From positions 806,001 through 870,000 of the forward strand of contig NZ_CP075170.1 of assembly GCF_024399315.1 (NCBI RefSeq): a DNA stretch of 64,000 nt, given 5' to 3'. Below, in pieces: positions 1 to 9,659 of this stretch. The translations under genes and the position numbers were made by a program. The first letter of the stretch is position 1. The number at the start of each line of letters is the position of its first letter. The notes under the pieces are model-generated. The model was not told the origin of the DNA, made no database searches, and saw only the letters and a list, made by a program, of their open reading frames with translations. This DNA comes from Chryseobacterium sp. MA9 (GTDB lineage: Bacteria > Bacteroidota > Bacteroidia > Flavobacteriales > Weeksellaceae).

Positions 1-890
1 AGCCTCAGGAAGGAAAGTTCTTCTTTGATGATGCCGATAAATTTGTTGATTTCGGGATGAAAAATAATATGTTCATCATCGGACATACGTTAATCTGGCA
101 TTCCCAGCTTCCAAAATGGTTTTTTACAGACAGCAACGGAAAGGATGTTTCTCCGGAAGTATTGAAACAACGAATGAAAAATCATATTACAACAGTAGTT
201 TCCCGTTACAAAGGAAAAGTAAAAGGATGGGATGTGGTCAATGAAGCGATTCTTGAAGACGGAACCTATAGAAAAAGTAAATTTTACGAAATTCTGGGTG
301 AAAATTTTATTCCTTTGGCATTTCAGTATGCACAGGAGGCCGATCCCAATGCAGAATTATATTACAACGATTATAATGAATGGTATCCTGAAAAGGTAAA
401 AACAGTCATTGCAATGGTTGAAAAACTTAAATCAAGAGGAATCCGTATTGATGGAGTAGGAATGCAGGCTCATGTCGGCATGGATACACCTTCCATGGAT
501 GAATATGAAAAAGCAATCTTGGCTTATTCCAATGCAGGAGTTAAGGTCAATATTACAGAACTGGAAATTAGTGCGCTGCCTTCTCCTTGGGGAAGTTCTG
601 CCAATGTTTCAGATACTGTTGCCTATCAGAAAGAAATGAACCCTTACACAAAAGGTCTTCCCAATGATGTAGAAATGAAATGGGAAAAACGTTACCTTGA
701 CTTCTTTGGTCTGTTCTTGAAACACAAAGATAAAATAAGAAGAGTAACCTTATGGGGAGTTACCGACAAGCAGTCCTGGAAAAATGATTTTCCTGTGAAA
801 GGCAGGACAGATTATCCGTTACTTTTTGACAGAAAAGACAAGGAAAAACCTGTGGTAGAAAAAATAATAAAACTTGCAGAGAAAAATTAA
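1..890 (+). CDS. Endo-1,4-beta-xylanase, GH10 (5'-truncated by the window)
   Basis: Cleaves internal beta-1,4 bonds of xylan. The reading frame is open from base 3, upstream of the first ATG (57), so the true start and any signal peptide lie outside the window; about 295 residues of the barrel are visible. GH10 signatures are clear: [13 protein letters not shown] near the start, the acid/base glutamate in WDVVNEAI (Glu codon 243-245) and the nucleophile glutamate in ITELEIS (Glu codon 558-560). The C-terminus ends normally just after the barrel. GH43 and GH67 genes follow at 21 and 27 nt, giving a glucuronoxylan operon. Family assignment is secure; cellular location cannot be judged without the N-terminus. 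Confidence 0.93.
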   Translation, partial: PQEGKFFFDDADKFVDFGMKNNMFIIGHTLIWHSQLPKWFFTDSNGKDVSPEVLKQRMKNHITTVVSRYKGKVKGWDVVNEAILEDGTYRKSKFYEILGENFIPLAFQYAQEADPNAELYYNDYNEWYPEKVKTVIAMVEKLKSRGIRIDGVGMQAHVGMDTPSMDEYEKAILAYSNAGVKVNITELEISALPSPWGSSANVSDTVAYQKEMNPYTKGLPNDVEMKWEKRYLDFFGLFLKHKDKIRRVTLWGVTDKQSWKNDFPVKGRTDYPLLFDRKDKEKPVVEKIIKLAEKN

Positions 891-911
891 AAACAACAGA
901 ATTTTTACTTA

Positions 912-1886
912 ATGAAAAAATCAAAATATTTATTCCCGGAAGATTATATGGCAGACCCTTCCGTTCACGTTTTTGAAGATAAAATCTATATCTATCCTTC
1001 TCATGACCGCGAAAGCGGAATTGAAGAAAATGATAACGGGGATCATTTCGATATGAATGATTACCATGTTTTCTCAATGGATGATGTAGACAGCGGAGAA
1101 ATTAAAGATCATGGCGTAGTACTTTCGGTAAAAGATATTCCATGGGCGGGAAGACAGCTTTGGGATTGCGATGTAGCCTTTAAAGACGGAAAGTATTATA
1201 TGTACTTTCCCCTGAAAGATCAGAATGATATTTTCAGAATCGGTGTTGCAGTAAGTGACAAACCTTACGGGCCTTTCATTCCTGAAAAACATCCGATGAT
1301 GGGAAGCTACAGTATTGATCCCTGCGTTTTTGAAGATAACGGGAAATATTATATGTATTTTGGAGGAATATGGGGTGGGCAATTGCAGCGCTACAGAGAT
1401 AATAAGGCACTTGAATCTGCAATAATTCCTGAAAATGACGAGCCTGCAATCCATTCAAAGGTGGCTTTGCTAAGCGATGATATGCTTCAATTTGCTGAAG
1501 CTCCTAAAGACGTTGTCATCATCGATGAAAATGGAAAACCACTGCTTCATGGTGATAAGCACCGCTTTTTTGAAGCGTCATGGATGCATCAGTACAACGG
1601 CAAATATTATTTTTCTTATTCTACAGGTGACACTCACCTGATTTGCTATGCAACCGGGGATAATCCTTACGGTCCGTTTACTTTTCAGGGTGAAATTCTT
1701 ACTCCGGTGGTAGGATGGACTACCCATCACAGTATTGTGGAATTCAAAGGGAAATGGTACCTGTTTTTCCATGATTCTATTCCAAGTGGCGGTAAAACAT
1801 GGCTGAGAAGTATGAAAGTAATTGAACTGGAATACGATCATGAAGGTAAAATCAAAACAATTGAAGGTCTTGAAGACCAGCAATAG
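912..1886 (+). CDS. Glycoside hydrolase family 43 (beta-xylosidase / alpha-L-arabinofuranosidase type)
   Basis: A 324-residue five-bladed propeller hydrolase expected to remove xylose or arabinose from xylo-oligosaccharides. The GH43 triad is recognisable: base Asp15 in MADPSVHVF, pKa-tuning Asp136 in SIDPCVFEDNGKYY and acid Glu221 in RFFEASWMHQ. There is no signal peptide, so it probably acts inside the cell, or in the periplasm only if exported by an unseen route. It lies 21 nt after the GH10 gene and 27 nt before GH67, in one operon. Xylosidase versus arabinofuranosidase activity cannot be separated by eye. Confidence 0.9.
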   Translation: MKKSKYLFPEDYMADPSVHVFEDKIYIYPSHDRESGIEENDNGDHFDMNDYHVFSMDDVDSGEIKDHGVVLSVKDIPWAGRQLWDCDVAFKDGKYYMYFPLKDQNDIFRIGVAVSDKPYGPFIPEKHPMMGSYSIDPCVFEDNGKYYMYFGGIWGGQLQRYRDNKALESAIIPENDEPAIHSKVALLSDDMLQFAEAPKDVVIIDENGKPLLHGDKHRFFEASWMHQYNGKYYFSYSTGDTHLICYATGDNPYGPFTFQGEILTPVVGWTTHHSIVEFKGKWYLFFHDSIPSGGKTWLRSMKVIELEYDHEGKIKTIEGLEDQQ

Positions 1887-1913
1887 AAATTCTTAATTAT
1901 TTAAAATTTTTCA

Positions 1914-3947
1914 ATGCAATATCTGAGACTCTATATCCTTTTTTTTCTGATGATTCCGCTACTGATTTTCGCAGAGGACGGAAGTCAGCTATGGCTTAGG
2001 TTTCCTGCAAAACATGGAATATCAGCAGATAAGATCATTTCCAAAGGCAGCAGCCCTACGCTCAACATTGCCAGAAAAGAGCTGAGCAGCCACTGGCAGG
2101 GACAAACGGTGGAACTTCGTACGGAAAATAAAGATAAAAATCTGAAAGACGGTTACAGAATTGTTTCCATGCCTGAAAAAATCGTTATTTCTGCAGGCAA
2201 AGAAATAGGACTGTTATATGGTGTCTATCATATTTTACGCTTGCAGCAGACAAAAGCTGATCTGTCTCATGTAAACAGTATTGAAAAACCTTCATACGAT
2301 GTAAGAATTCTGGATCATTGGGATAATCTCGATGGAAGTATTGAAAGAGGCTATGCCGGAAGATCCCTTTGGAAATGGGAAGATTTACCTGGTAAGATAT
2401 CTCCACGCTATGAAGAATATGCAAGAGCCAATGCTTCAGTAGGAATCAATTCCGTTGTTTTGAATAATGTGAATGCATCGCCCAATATGCTTAGAGAAGA
2501 CTATCTTAAAAAAGTAAGGGTTCTGGCCGATATTTTCAGACCTTATGGCATAAAGGTATATCTTTCCGTGAATTTTTCTTCACCAAAAGTTCTGGGTGGA
2601 TTGCAAAATTCAGATCCATTGAATAAAGATGTACAAAAATGGTGGAAAGATAAAGCTGCTGAAATTTACAGACTGATCCCAGATTTCGGAGGATTTTTGG
2701 TGAAAGCCAATTCCGAAGGGCAGCCGGGACCTCAGGATTACGGAAGGACTCATGCAGACGGAGCCAATATGATGGCTGATGCATTGAAACCCTACAATGG
2801 AATTGTAATGTGGAGAGCATTTGTATATAGCCCAAGCAAGGATGACAGAGCCAAACAGGCTTATCTTGAGTTTGTTCCTCTGGATGGTAAGTTCAGAGAT
2901 AATGTGATCATTCAGATCAAAAACGGCCCGGTTGATTTTCAGCCCCGTGAAGCTTTTAATCCACTTTTTGGTGCTTTGAAAAAAACTTCTGAAATGGTAG
3001 AATTTCAGATCACTCAGGAATATCTGGGCTTTTCAAATCATCTGGTTTATTTGGCGCCTTTATTCAAAGAAACATTGGAAAGCGATACTTATTCTGACGG
3101 GCAAGGATCCACCATTGCTAAAATTACAGATGGTACTTTAAGACCTGCAAAAATTACAGCTATTTCTGCCGTTGCCAATATCGGAGAAGATACCAACTGG
3201 ACGGGCCATCATTTTGCACAGGCCAACTGGTATGCATTCGGGAGGCTGGCATGGAATCACCAGCTGAGCTCAGAGCAGATTGCAGATGAGTGGATTAAAA
3301 TGACGTTTACAGATGATGAGAACTTCCTGAATCCGGTAAAGGAGATCATGCTTTCCTCCAGAGAAACTGCCGTGGACTATATGATGCCTTTGGGATTACA
3401 TCATATCTTTGCGGGAGGTCATCACTACGGTCCTGAACCATGGGGAGATTATAAAGGCGGAAGACCGGACTGGTCACCAGTCTATTACCATCAAGCTGAT
3501 GCACTGGGATTGGGTTTTAACAGAACAAAAACAGGAAGTAATGCTGTTTCACAGTATTTTCCACCACTTAATGAAAGATACGGGAATATCTCAACCTGCC
3601 CGGAAAATCTTATCCTTTGGTTTCATCATGTTCCATGGGATTATAAAATGAAAGACGGAAAAACGCTGTGGGATGAGCTGTGCTATACTTATGATTCCGG
3701 AGTGAAAAAGGTAAGGGATTATCAGAAAATATGGGATAGGATGGAACCTTATATAGATGAACAGCGATTTGCTGATGTTCAGTCAAAACTCAGAATTCAG
3801 TCCAGGGATGCGGTATGGTGGAAAGATGCCTGCCTGCTGTATTTCCAGACTTTTTCCAAAAAACCGATTCCTTATGATATTGAACGCCCTGTTCATGAAC
3901 TGGAAGATCTTAAGAAGATTAAGCTGGATATGGCACATCACAACTAA
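1914..3947 (+). CDS. Alpha-glucuronidase, GH67
   Basis: Removes (4-O-methyl)-glucuronic acid from the end of xylo-oligosaccharides made by GH10 enzymes. The 677 residues match the usual GH67 size. A signal peptide (first about 20 residues, hydrophobic run LFFLMIPLLIFA) suggests periplasmic location. GH67 marks are KANSEGQPGPQDYGRTHADG, whose Glu268 matches the family acid, plus MWRAFVY and ITQEYLGF. The last gene of the GH10-GH43-GH67 operon, it completes depolymerisation of glucuronoxylan. Confidence 0.92.
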   Translation: MQYLRLYILFFLMIPLLIFAEDGSQLWLRFPAKHGISADKIISKGSSPTLNIARKELSSHWQGQTVELRTENKDKNLKDGYRIVSMPEKIVISAGKEIGLLYGVYHILRLQQTKADLSHVNSIEKPSYDVRILDHWDNLDGSIERGYAGRSLWKWEDLPGKISPRYEEYARANASVGINSVVLNNVNASPNMLREDYLKKVRVLADIFRPYGIKVYLSVNFSSPKVLGGLQNSDPLNKDVQKWWKDKAAEIYRLIPDFGGFLVKANSEGQPGPQDYGRTHADGANMMADALKPYNGIVMWRAFVYSPSKDDRAKQAYLEFVPLDGKFRDNVIIQIKNGPVDFQPREAFNPLFGALKKTSEMVEFQITQEYLGFSNHLVYLAPLFKETLESDTYSDGQGSTIAKITDGTLRPAKITAISAVANIGEDTNWTGHHFAQANWYAFGRLAWNHQLSSEQIADEWIKMTFTDDENFLNPVKEIMLSSRETAVDYMMPLGLHHIFAGGHHYGPEPWGDYKGGRPDWSPVYYHQADALGLGFNRTKTGSNAVSQYFPPLNERYGNISTCPENLILWFHHVPWDYKMKDGKTLWDELCYTYDSGVKKVRDYQKIWDRMEPYIDEQRFADVQSKLRIQSRDAVWWKDACLLYFQTFSKKPIPYDIERPVHELEDLKKIKLDMAHHN

Positions 3948-3992
3948 AAAAATGAGGCAGCTCTTTTCCGGATCGGAAATGAGAGCTGCCTC
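3946..3992 (-). terminator. Rho-independent terminator of the leftward secreted-protein gene
   Basis: An 11-bp perfect inverted repeat (3954-3964 with 3982-3992, GAGGCAGCTCT type). Read on the minus strand, the stem is followed by a U tract (complement of 3946-3952). The plus side has no U tract, so it mainly serves the gene at 4075-4671, though the GH67 transcript may also end here. Confidence 0.7.
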
Positions 3993-4074
3993 AAAACAAT
4001 AAACTGTAAGTAAAATTTTAATCCAAAATAATTTGGAATGATCGATATGTCAATCTATCTGTATATATTCCGGT

Positions 4075-4671
4075 TTATCGGAGAGAAATTATTTTGTTAA
4101 ACACATTTCCGTTTTCTTCAACCCGGATGATATATTGGTCTGCTGTTTTGGGATCAAGATCAAAAGTGATATCCACTTTTCCGTCTTCGGATTTTCTGCT
4201 GGATGTATAATAAGTTGTATTGGAAAGATCAGATACCGAAATGCTTACTGTGCCTTTCACGTCAGACATGTGAAGCTTTGCCATATGCCCGGAAATGGTA
4301 TATTCAGGCTTATGGACAGCACTTACAGGTGCTTTTTCTACTTCCATAACATTATCAGCACTGATTTTTATCCTGTATTTCTCTATTTTCACTTCCGATT
4401 CTGCTACCAGATAGTAAGTTCCGGGGGTAAAATTCTGAAAATCATAAGTCTTTGTTACATGATCTCCATCTGCAAGATTCTCGAAAAATAGCTCATCATG
4501 TGCATTGTTATAAACAAAAACAGATACACTTCTGGCATTTGAAAGCTCAAAGTTCAATGTTTTGTCTTGTACGTTTCCAAAGGAAAGGGAAAAATCTCTG
4601 TCCTTACTCATTACATTTGCTGAAAACAATAAAGATCCTGCAAAAAATACGGCTTTTAATAATGTGCTCAT
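4075..4671 (-). CDS. Secreted two-domain beta-sandwich protein of unknown function
   Basis: A 198-residue protein with a signal peptide (MSTLLKAVFFAGSLLFSANVMS). The mature part has two similar segments of roughly 85 residues, each with alternating beta-strand pattern and a short ending (YRIKIS at about residue 100, NKIISLR at the C-terminus). The repeat of strands and the spacing recall Ig-like or DUF3244-like modules common in Bacteroidetes; that is inference. It is a single gene on the minus strand between the xylan operon and the AraC regulator. No function can be assigned. Confidence 0.7.
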   Translation of the reverse strand: MSTLLKAVFFAGSLLFSANVMSKDRDFSLSFGNVQDKTLNFELSNARSVSVFVYNNAHDELFFENLADGDHVTKTYDFQNFTPGTYYLVAESEVKIEKYRIKISADNVMEVEKAPVSAVHKPEYTISGHMAKLHMSDVKGTVSISVSDLSNTTYYTSSRKSEDGKVDITFDLDPKTADQYIIRVEENGNVFNKIISLR

Positions 4672-4826
4672 GGATTAAGGCTTTTAGAATTGATACTGCA
4701 AATCTATGGCAGTAATATTTTTCAGGCTATAATTAAATTTTCACATTTATGTCTTATATTAACTTTAATTGTTATTATTGATGTGTTATTTGTTAATTTT
4801 ACATATGAAATTATTTATTTTGTCCT

Positions 4827-5699
4827 ATGAAACTTGTAAGCCCATCTTTTGAAGCCATAAGGCCAACTTTAGGAAGTAGCTTTACCAGTCTGAAATTCCT
4901 GACCAATGAGAATATAAAATCACATGTCTGGCATTATCATCCTGAAATTGAACTGATTTTTGTCTGTAAAGGCTCTGGAAAAAGACAGATCGGAAGCAGT
5001 ATTTCTTATTTTTCAGATGGAGACCTGGTTTTGATAGGAAGCAACCTTCCGCACTGCGGGCTTACCAACGAGAATACACATAATGAGTATGAAATGGTTA
5101 TTCAGTTTAAGTCTGATTTTTTAGGAGAACCTATCTGGAGCATACCGGAGATGCAGAGGATTTCTGCTTTGCTTGAAAAGTCCAAGGCAGGAATAGTATT
5201 TGGAGAAGACGTGAAAAAAGCAATCGGAAAAGAGATTGTTGAAATGCATGAAGCTTCCTCTTTGGACAAGCTGTGCAGATTCCTGAAAATATTGGATGAG
5301 CTGTCTGTTACTCAGGATTACAGAATCTTAAATGCAGGAAAATATTATCTTCAGACACAGATTGAAGATAATGAGAGAATCAATCTTATATTTAATTACG
5401 TAAAAGACCATTTCAAAGAATCCATTACCCTGGAAGATGTGGCTGATCTCGCCAATATGAAAGTACCGTCTTTCTGCCGTTATTTTAAAAAAATCACCAA
5501 CAAGACCTTTACCCGTTTTGTAAATGAATATAGAATTACCCATGCGCTTAAGCTTCTGGCGGAGCAGCCTTTGAGCATTACAGAAGTCTGTTTTGAATCC
5601 GGGTTTAATAATTTCAGTTATTTTAATAAGACTTTTAAAGAGTATATCCAAAAAAGCCCTTCTCAGTACAGGAAAGAGTTTAATTACTTCATGGAATAG
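4827..5699 (+). CDS. AraC-family transcriptional regulator with N-terminal cupin
   Basis: A 290-residue sugar-type AraC regulator. The N-terminal cupin sensor carries HVWHYHPEIELIFVCKGSG and DLVLIGSNLPHCG (about residues 30-75). The C-terminal 100 residues hold two helix-turn-helix motifs, ITLEDVADLANMKVPSFCRYFKK and SITEVCFESGFNNFSYFNKTFK, ending with SPSQYRKEF. It lies between the xylan operon and the fsa-gal operon and reads toward the latter, so it may control either. The perfect inverted repeat downstream (5749-5773) is not the direct-repeat type usual for AraC proteins. Confidence 0.9.
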   Translation: MKLVSPSFEAIRPTLGSSFTSLKFLTNENIKSHVWHYHPEIELIFVCKGSGKRQIGSSISYFSDGDLVLIGSNLPHCGLTNENTHNEYEMVIQFKSDFLGEPIWSIPEMQRISALLEKSKAGIVFGEDVKKAIGKEIVEMHEASSLDKLCRFLKILDELSVTQDYRILNAGKYYLQTQIEDNERINLIFNYVKDHFKESITLEDVADLANMKVPSFCRYFKKITNKTFTRFVNEYRITHALKLLAEQPLSITEVCFESGFNNFSYFNKTFKEYIQKSPSQYRKEFNYFME

Positions 5700-5748
5700 T
5701 TTTTTGAAGACCAGTAAAAAAATATATTCTCATGATGATTTATCAAAA

Positions 5749-5773
5749 TATAAGTGTAAATTTAACACTTATA
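5749..5773. promoter_or_regulatory. Perfect 9-bp inverted repeat, candidate operator of fsa-galK-galT
   Basis: TATAAGTGT, 7-nt spacer, ACACTTATA: nine matched pairs, ending 16 nt before the fsa ATG. Symmetry and position suggest a dimeric repressor or activator site. It is followed by neither a T tract nor a stable GC stem, so it is unlikely to be a terminator for the AraC gene. The binding protein is unknown. Confidence 0.6.
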
Positions 5774-5789
5774 AACAATAATAATATCT

Positions 5790-6443
5790 ATGAAATTTTT
5801 TATTGATACCGCCAATCTGGCGATGATAGAAGAAGCCAATGCCCTTGGAGTTCTGGACGGTGTAACTACTAATCCTTCATTGATGGCGAAAGAAGGGATC
5901 TCAGGAAAGCAAAATATACATCATCATTACCTTGAAATCTGTAATATTGTGGATGGGGATGTAAGTGCCGAAGTATTGGGAATTACTTTCGAAGAAATGA
6001 TTAAAGAAGGAGAAGAGCTTGCCGCATTACATCCAAGGATTGTTGTAAAAGTTCCTATAACTAAGGATGGAATCAAAGCCATCAGGTATTTTTCTGAAAA
6101 GGGAATAAAGACCAATTGTACTCTCGTTTTCTCATCGGGCCAGGCATTACTGGCTGCCAAAGCAGGAGCCACCTATGTTTCTCCGTTTCTGGGAAGGCTG
6201 GATGATATTTCTACAGACGGCCTTCATCTGATCTCAGAAATCAGGACGATTTATGACAATTATGCTTTTCAGACACAGATACTGGCAGCTTCTGTCCGAC
6301 ACAGTATGCATATTATCAACTGTGCAAAGATTGGTGCTGATGTTGTGACCTGTCCATTGGCCCCTATACTTTCTCTTCTTAAACATCCGCTCACAGATTC
6401 AGGATTAGATCAGTTCATCAAAGATTCACAAAAAATGAAATAA
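5790..6443 (+). CDS. fsa: Fructose-6-phosphate aldolase / transaldolase (TalC-Fsa family)
   Basis: A 217-residue class I aldolase of the short transaldolase family. It either exchanges the dihydroxyacetone unit between sugar phosphates or cleaves fructose 6-phosphate. [13 protein letters not shown] and [14 protein letters not shown] are the family start, Lys87 in VVKVPIT is the Schiff-base lysine and [11 protein letters not shown] is conserved. It is the first gene after the inverted repeat, followed at 90 nt by galK. Placement beside xylan and galactose genes fits feeding pentose and hexose phosphates into central metabolism. Transaldolase versus aldolase activity cannot be told from sequence by eye. 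Confidence 0.9.
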   Translation: MKFFIDTANLAMIEEANALGVLDGVTTNPSLMAKEGISGKQNIHHHYLEICNIVDGDVSAEVLGITFEEMIKEGEELAALHPRIVVKVPITKDGIKAIRYFSEKGIKTNCTLVFSSGQALLAAKAGATYVSPFLGRLDDISTDGLHLISEIRTIYDNYAFQTQILAASVRHSMHIINCAKIGADVVTCPLAPILSLLKHPLTDSGLDQFIKDSQKMK

Positions 6444-6533
6444 GGTTGGGCAGGAAAAGTATAATCTCTGTTATAAATTCAGTAGTTTTATTCTTTAGAT
6501 CACCTAAGATCTGTTTTATCAGAAAAGATTGAT

Positions 6534-7718
6534 ATGGATGAACAGTTAATTAATGCAACTATAAAAAAGTTTAAAGCTGAGTTCAAATCAGTACCCGAAC
6601 ATATATTCCTTTCTCCCGGAAGAATTAATATTATCGGTGAGCATGTAGATTACAGCGATGGTTTTGTATTGCCTGCTGCCATAGATAAATACATCTGTTT
6701 TGCTGTCTGTAAGACTCCTCAGACTAATCTGTGTACAATTGTTGCCAAAGACCTTGGAGAAAAATATACATTTGATGTCACGATGGAGGTAAAACCGGTA
6801 CAGCAGATGTGGATGAATTATATTTTGGGAGTTTTCAGTCAGTTGCAAAAGCCGGAAAACCAATTTTGTGGGATGGAAATTGTCTTCAGCAGTACCATTC
6901 CGATGGGAGCAGGGCTTTCTTCATCAGCAGCCCTTGAATGTGGATTTGCTTATATCCTCAACGAACTTTTTGATCTTCAGATTTCAAAAAAAGATATTGC
7001 TGTAATCGGGCAGAAGTCGGAACATTCTTTTGCAGGAGTTCAGTGCGGGATTATGGATCAGTTTGCCTCCGTTTTTGGAAAAGAGAACAAAGTGATTATG
7101 CTCGATTGTAATTCACTGGAGCATCAATATTTCGATGCTGACCTTAAAGGATACAGCCTGCTGCTTTTTGACAGCTGTGTAAAGCATAGCCATCTGACAT
7201 CCGGCTATAATGAAAGACGTAAAGATGTTGAAAACGGGAAGAAAGTTTTATGGAAAAACTTTCCGGAAACCAAAAAATTCAGAGATTTTACGCTGGCAAT
7301 GCTTGATATGGTAAAAGAAGAAATGGGAAGTATTTCATATAAAAGATGTCTCTATCTTCTTAAAGAAATCTACAGAGTGGAAATGGCTGCAAAAGCTATT
7401 TCAGAAGGAGATATTGAATATCTGGGAACACTTCTCACAGAAACCCATGCCGGGCTTTCAACAGAATTTGAAGTCAGCTGTAATGAACTTGATTTTTTAG
7501 TGGAAAATACATTACAGCAGAAAGGAGTGCTGGGAGCGAGAATCATGGGAGGTGGCTTCGGAGGCTGCAGCATCAACCTGATTCAGGAAAATAAAGCTGA
7601 AGAAGTGATCCGGATCATCAGTGAAAAATATCTTGAAAATTTCAATATTCAGATGAAAGTTTATCATGTTAAAATTTCCGATGGGATAAAAGAATACACC
7701 AATGAATACATCATTTGA
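6534..7718 (+). CDS. galK: Galactokinase
   Basis: Phosphorylates galactose to galactose 1-phosphate, first step of the Leloir pathway. The 394 residues are normal for GalK. GHMP kinase motifs are all present: GRINIIGEHVDYSDGFVLP (sugar binding, about residues 27-45), PMGAGLSSSAALE (ATP loop), CGIMDQFAS (with the catalytic aspartate) and GGGFGGC near the C-terminus. Its 3' end overlaps the galT start by 17 nt, so the two are translationally coupled. Confidence 0.96.
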   Translation: MDEQLINATIKKFKAEFKSVPEHIFLSPGRINIIGEHVDYSDGFVLPAAIDKYICFAVCKTPQTNLCTIVAKDLGEKYTFDVTMEVKPVQQMWMNYILGVFSQLQKPENQFCGMEIVFSSTIPMGAGLSSSAALECGFAYILNELFDLQISKKDIAVIGQKSEHSFAGVQCGIMDQFASVFGKENKVIMLDCNSLEHQYFDADLKGYSLLLFDSCVKHSHLTSGYNERRKDVENGKKVLWKNFPETKKFRDFTLAMLDMVKEEMGSISYKRCLYLLKEIYRVEMAAKAISEGDIEYLGTLLTETHAGLSTEFEVSCNELDFLVENTLQQKGVLGARIMGGGFGGCSINLIQENKAEEVIRIISEKYLENFNIQMKVYHVKISDGIKEYTNEYII

Positions 7719-8751
7719 CCGTAATAAGCATCCCCACAGAAGATACAATCCTCTATTGGATGAATGGATACTGGTTTCTCCACAACGGGCAAACAGACCA
7801 TGGCAGGGACAGAAAGAAGATATTACAGAAGAAAATCGACCTGTATACGATCCGGATTGCTATCTGTGTTCCGGGAATATCCGTGCTAATGGAGCCCGAA
7901 ATCCTGAGTATAAAGGGACTTATGTTTTTAATAATGATTTCGGGGCATTGCTTAATGAAGAAATTGATTTTTCTGAAGAACATTCCGGTTTTTTTACCCT
8001 TCTTCCGGAACGCGGAATCAACAGGGTGGTTTGTTTTTCTGAGAATCACAGTCTTACTTTACCGGAAATGTCTGTGGAACAGATAAAAAATGTTGTGGAT
8101 ATATGGCAGGAGCAGTTTAATGAACTGGCTGCTTTGGACCATATCAATTACATTCAGATTTTTGAAAACAAAGGAAGTGTTATGGGCTGCAGTAACCCTC
8201 ATCCGCATGGTCAGATATGGGCACAGTCGTCAATTCCGGCTATGGTTCAGAAAACCCAGGATCAATTGAAATTCTATTTTGAAAAAAATAGCAGAACATT
8301 ACTGGAAGATTATCTTCAGCAGGAAATAACGGCTGGAGAACGCATCGTCACAGAAAATGAACATTTTACAGCATTGGTTCCGTTTTGGGCATCATGGCCA
8401 TATGAAACGATGATTATCAGTAAACAGAAAAGAGAAAATATTGCGGCATTTTCTGAAGAAGAAAAAGAATCTTTTGCTTTGATTATCAAGAACATGACCA
8501 CAATTTATGACAATCTTTTTGAAACGTCATTTCCTTATTCTGCGGGAATCCACCAGTCACCTACAGATGGAAAACCACATCCGGAATGGCATTTTCATAT
8601 GCATTTTTATCCCCCGCTGCTCAGAAGTGCAGAAATAAAGAAATTTATGGTAGGCTATGAAATGCTGGCAGAGCCTCAACGGGACATTACTCCGGAACAA
8701 AGCGCAGCCATATTAAGAAACCTTCCTACCATTCACTACAAGAAAAAATAA
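7702..8751 (+). CDS. galT: Galactose-1-phosphate uridylyltransferase
   Basis: Transfers UMP from UDP-glucose to galactose 1-phosphate. The 349 residues carry DCYLCSGN (zinc-binding cysteines) and SNPHPHGQIWAQ, in which His169 is the UMP-accepting nucleophile (HPH motif, residues 167-169). EWHFHMHFYPPLLRS near the C-terminus is also typical. The ATG overlaps the end of galK by 17 nt, with no better start downstream before conserved sequence. No galE is visible nearby. Confidence 0.96.
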   Translation: MNTSFDRNKHPHRRYNPLLDEWILVSPQRANRPWQGQKEDITEENRPVYDPDCYLCSGNIRANGARNPEYKGTYVFNNDFGALLNEEIDFSEEHSGFFTLLPERGINRVVCFSENHSLTLPEMSVEQIKNVVDIWQEQFNELAALDHINYIQIFENKGSVMGCSNPHPHGQIWAQSSIPAMVQKTQDQLKFYFEKNSRTLLEDYLQQEITAGERIVTENEHFTALVPFWASWPYETMIISKQKRENIAAFSEEEKESFALIIKNMTTIYDNLFETSFPYSAGIHQSPTDGKPHPEWHFHMHFYPPLLRSAEIKKFMVGYEMLAEPQRDITPEQSAAILRNLPTIHYKKK

Positions 8752-8760
8752 TAAAATCAA

Positions 8761-8768
8761 TATCTTTG
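8761..8768 (+). promoter_or_regulatory. Probable -7 promoter element (TATCTTTG) of the HAD gene
   Basis: A perfect TAnnTTTG Bacteroidetes -7 box, 57 nt before the HAD ATG at 8826. No convincing TTTG is seen at -33. It argues that a TTG at 8766, inside the box, is not the start codon, and that the phosphatase can be transcribed apart from galKT. Confidence 0.4.
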
Positions 8769-8825
8769 AAAAAGAATAAGCAAATTGTGATTCTGATACA
8801 TACAATTGCTTTTCCCAATAAAATT

Positions 8826-9626
8826 ATGGAACAGATTAAATTAATTGTGACGGACATGGATGGGACATTCCTCAATTCCAGCCATGAAATGAGCCCTGAA
8901 TTTTCGGATGTTTACAAAGAACTGAAAAAAAGAAATATTCTGTTTGTCCCAGCAAGCGGCAGACAGATGCCCGGCATCACCCATTATTTCGGAGAAATAG
9001 AAAGTGAGATCGGTTTTATCGCTGAAAATGGCGGCTATGTTATCTATAAAGATCAGGAGCTTTTTGCCGATATACTGGAATATAAATATATTGTTGAGAT
9101 CATCAAAGCTATTCGTGAAATACCGGGTGCGAAAGCGGTATTGTCAGCAAAAAAAATGGCTTATTACGAAACCGAAGATCAGCAGTTTGTAGACTTTTTC
9201 TCAAAGTACTATACTGAAAATATGAGAAAAGATGATCTTACGGAAAAAATTGATGATACAGCCTTTAAAATAGCAATTTATCATCCTGAAGGTGCTGAAA
9301 AATATCTGTATCCGGCTCTTAAAAGATTTGAAGAATTCGGTCTGGAAGTAGTTGTTTCCGGAGAATACTGGCTTGATATTATGAATAAAGATATTAACAA
9401 AGGAAATGCTCTGAAAATACTGCAAAAATCGTTGGGTATTTCTCCTGAAAATACGATGGCTTTTGGTGATTATATGAATGATATAGAAATGCTGAAGAAT
9501 GCTAAGTATTCTTACGCCATGAAAAATGCCCATCCGAACGTAAAGCAGGTAGCCAATTTTGAAGCCTGTACCAATGACAGCTTTGGAGTGCTGAAAACAA
9601 TTAAGGATTACCTTCATCTTAATTAA
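8826..9626 (+). CDS. Cof-type HAD-IIB sugar phosphatase
   Basis: A 266-residue phosphatase. HAD motif I is VTDMDGTFLNSS (nucleophile Asp10, acid Asp12). Further marks are PASGRQM, the lysine in DINKGNALK and the metal-binding motif GDYMNDIEML. The ATG at 8826 is preferred: an upstream TTG would add 20 non-family residues and falls in a promoter box. It probably dephosphorylates sugar phosphates, as Cof proteins do, and follows galT by 74 nt. A decayed copy of its last 40 codons lies at 29098-29218. Confidence 0.9.
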   Translation: MEQIKLIVTDMDGTFLNSSHEMSPEFSDVYKELKKRNILFVPASGRQMPGITHYFGEIESEIGFIAENGGYVIYKDQELFADILEYKYIVEIIKAIREIPGAKAVLSAKKMAYYETEDQQFVDFFSKYYTENMRKDDLTEKIDDTAFKIAIYHPEGAEKYLYPALKRFEEFGLEVVVSGEYWLDIMNKDINKGNALKILQKSLGISPENTMAFGDYMNDIEMLKNAKYSYAMKNAHPNVKQVANFEACTNDSFGVLKTIKDYLHLN

Positions 9627-9659
9627 TACATCCTATAAAAACTATAACCCAATACGAAA

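Noticed and set aside
6497..6512. AGATC-N6-GATCT inverted repeat before galK
   Set aside because: Only five pairs, no second copy seen, and likely to occur by chance.
8766..8825. TTG start giving the HAD phosphatase 20 extra residues
   Set aside because: The extra residues do not match the family and the TTG lies inside a TAnnTTTG promoter box; ATG 8826 gives a normal MEQIKLIVTDMDGT start.
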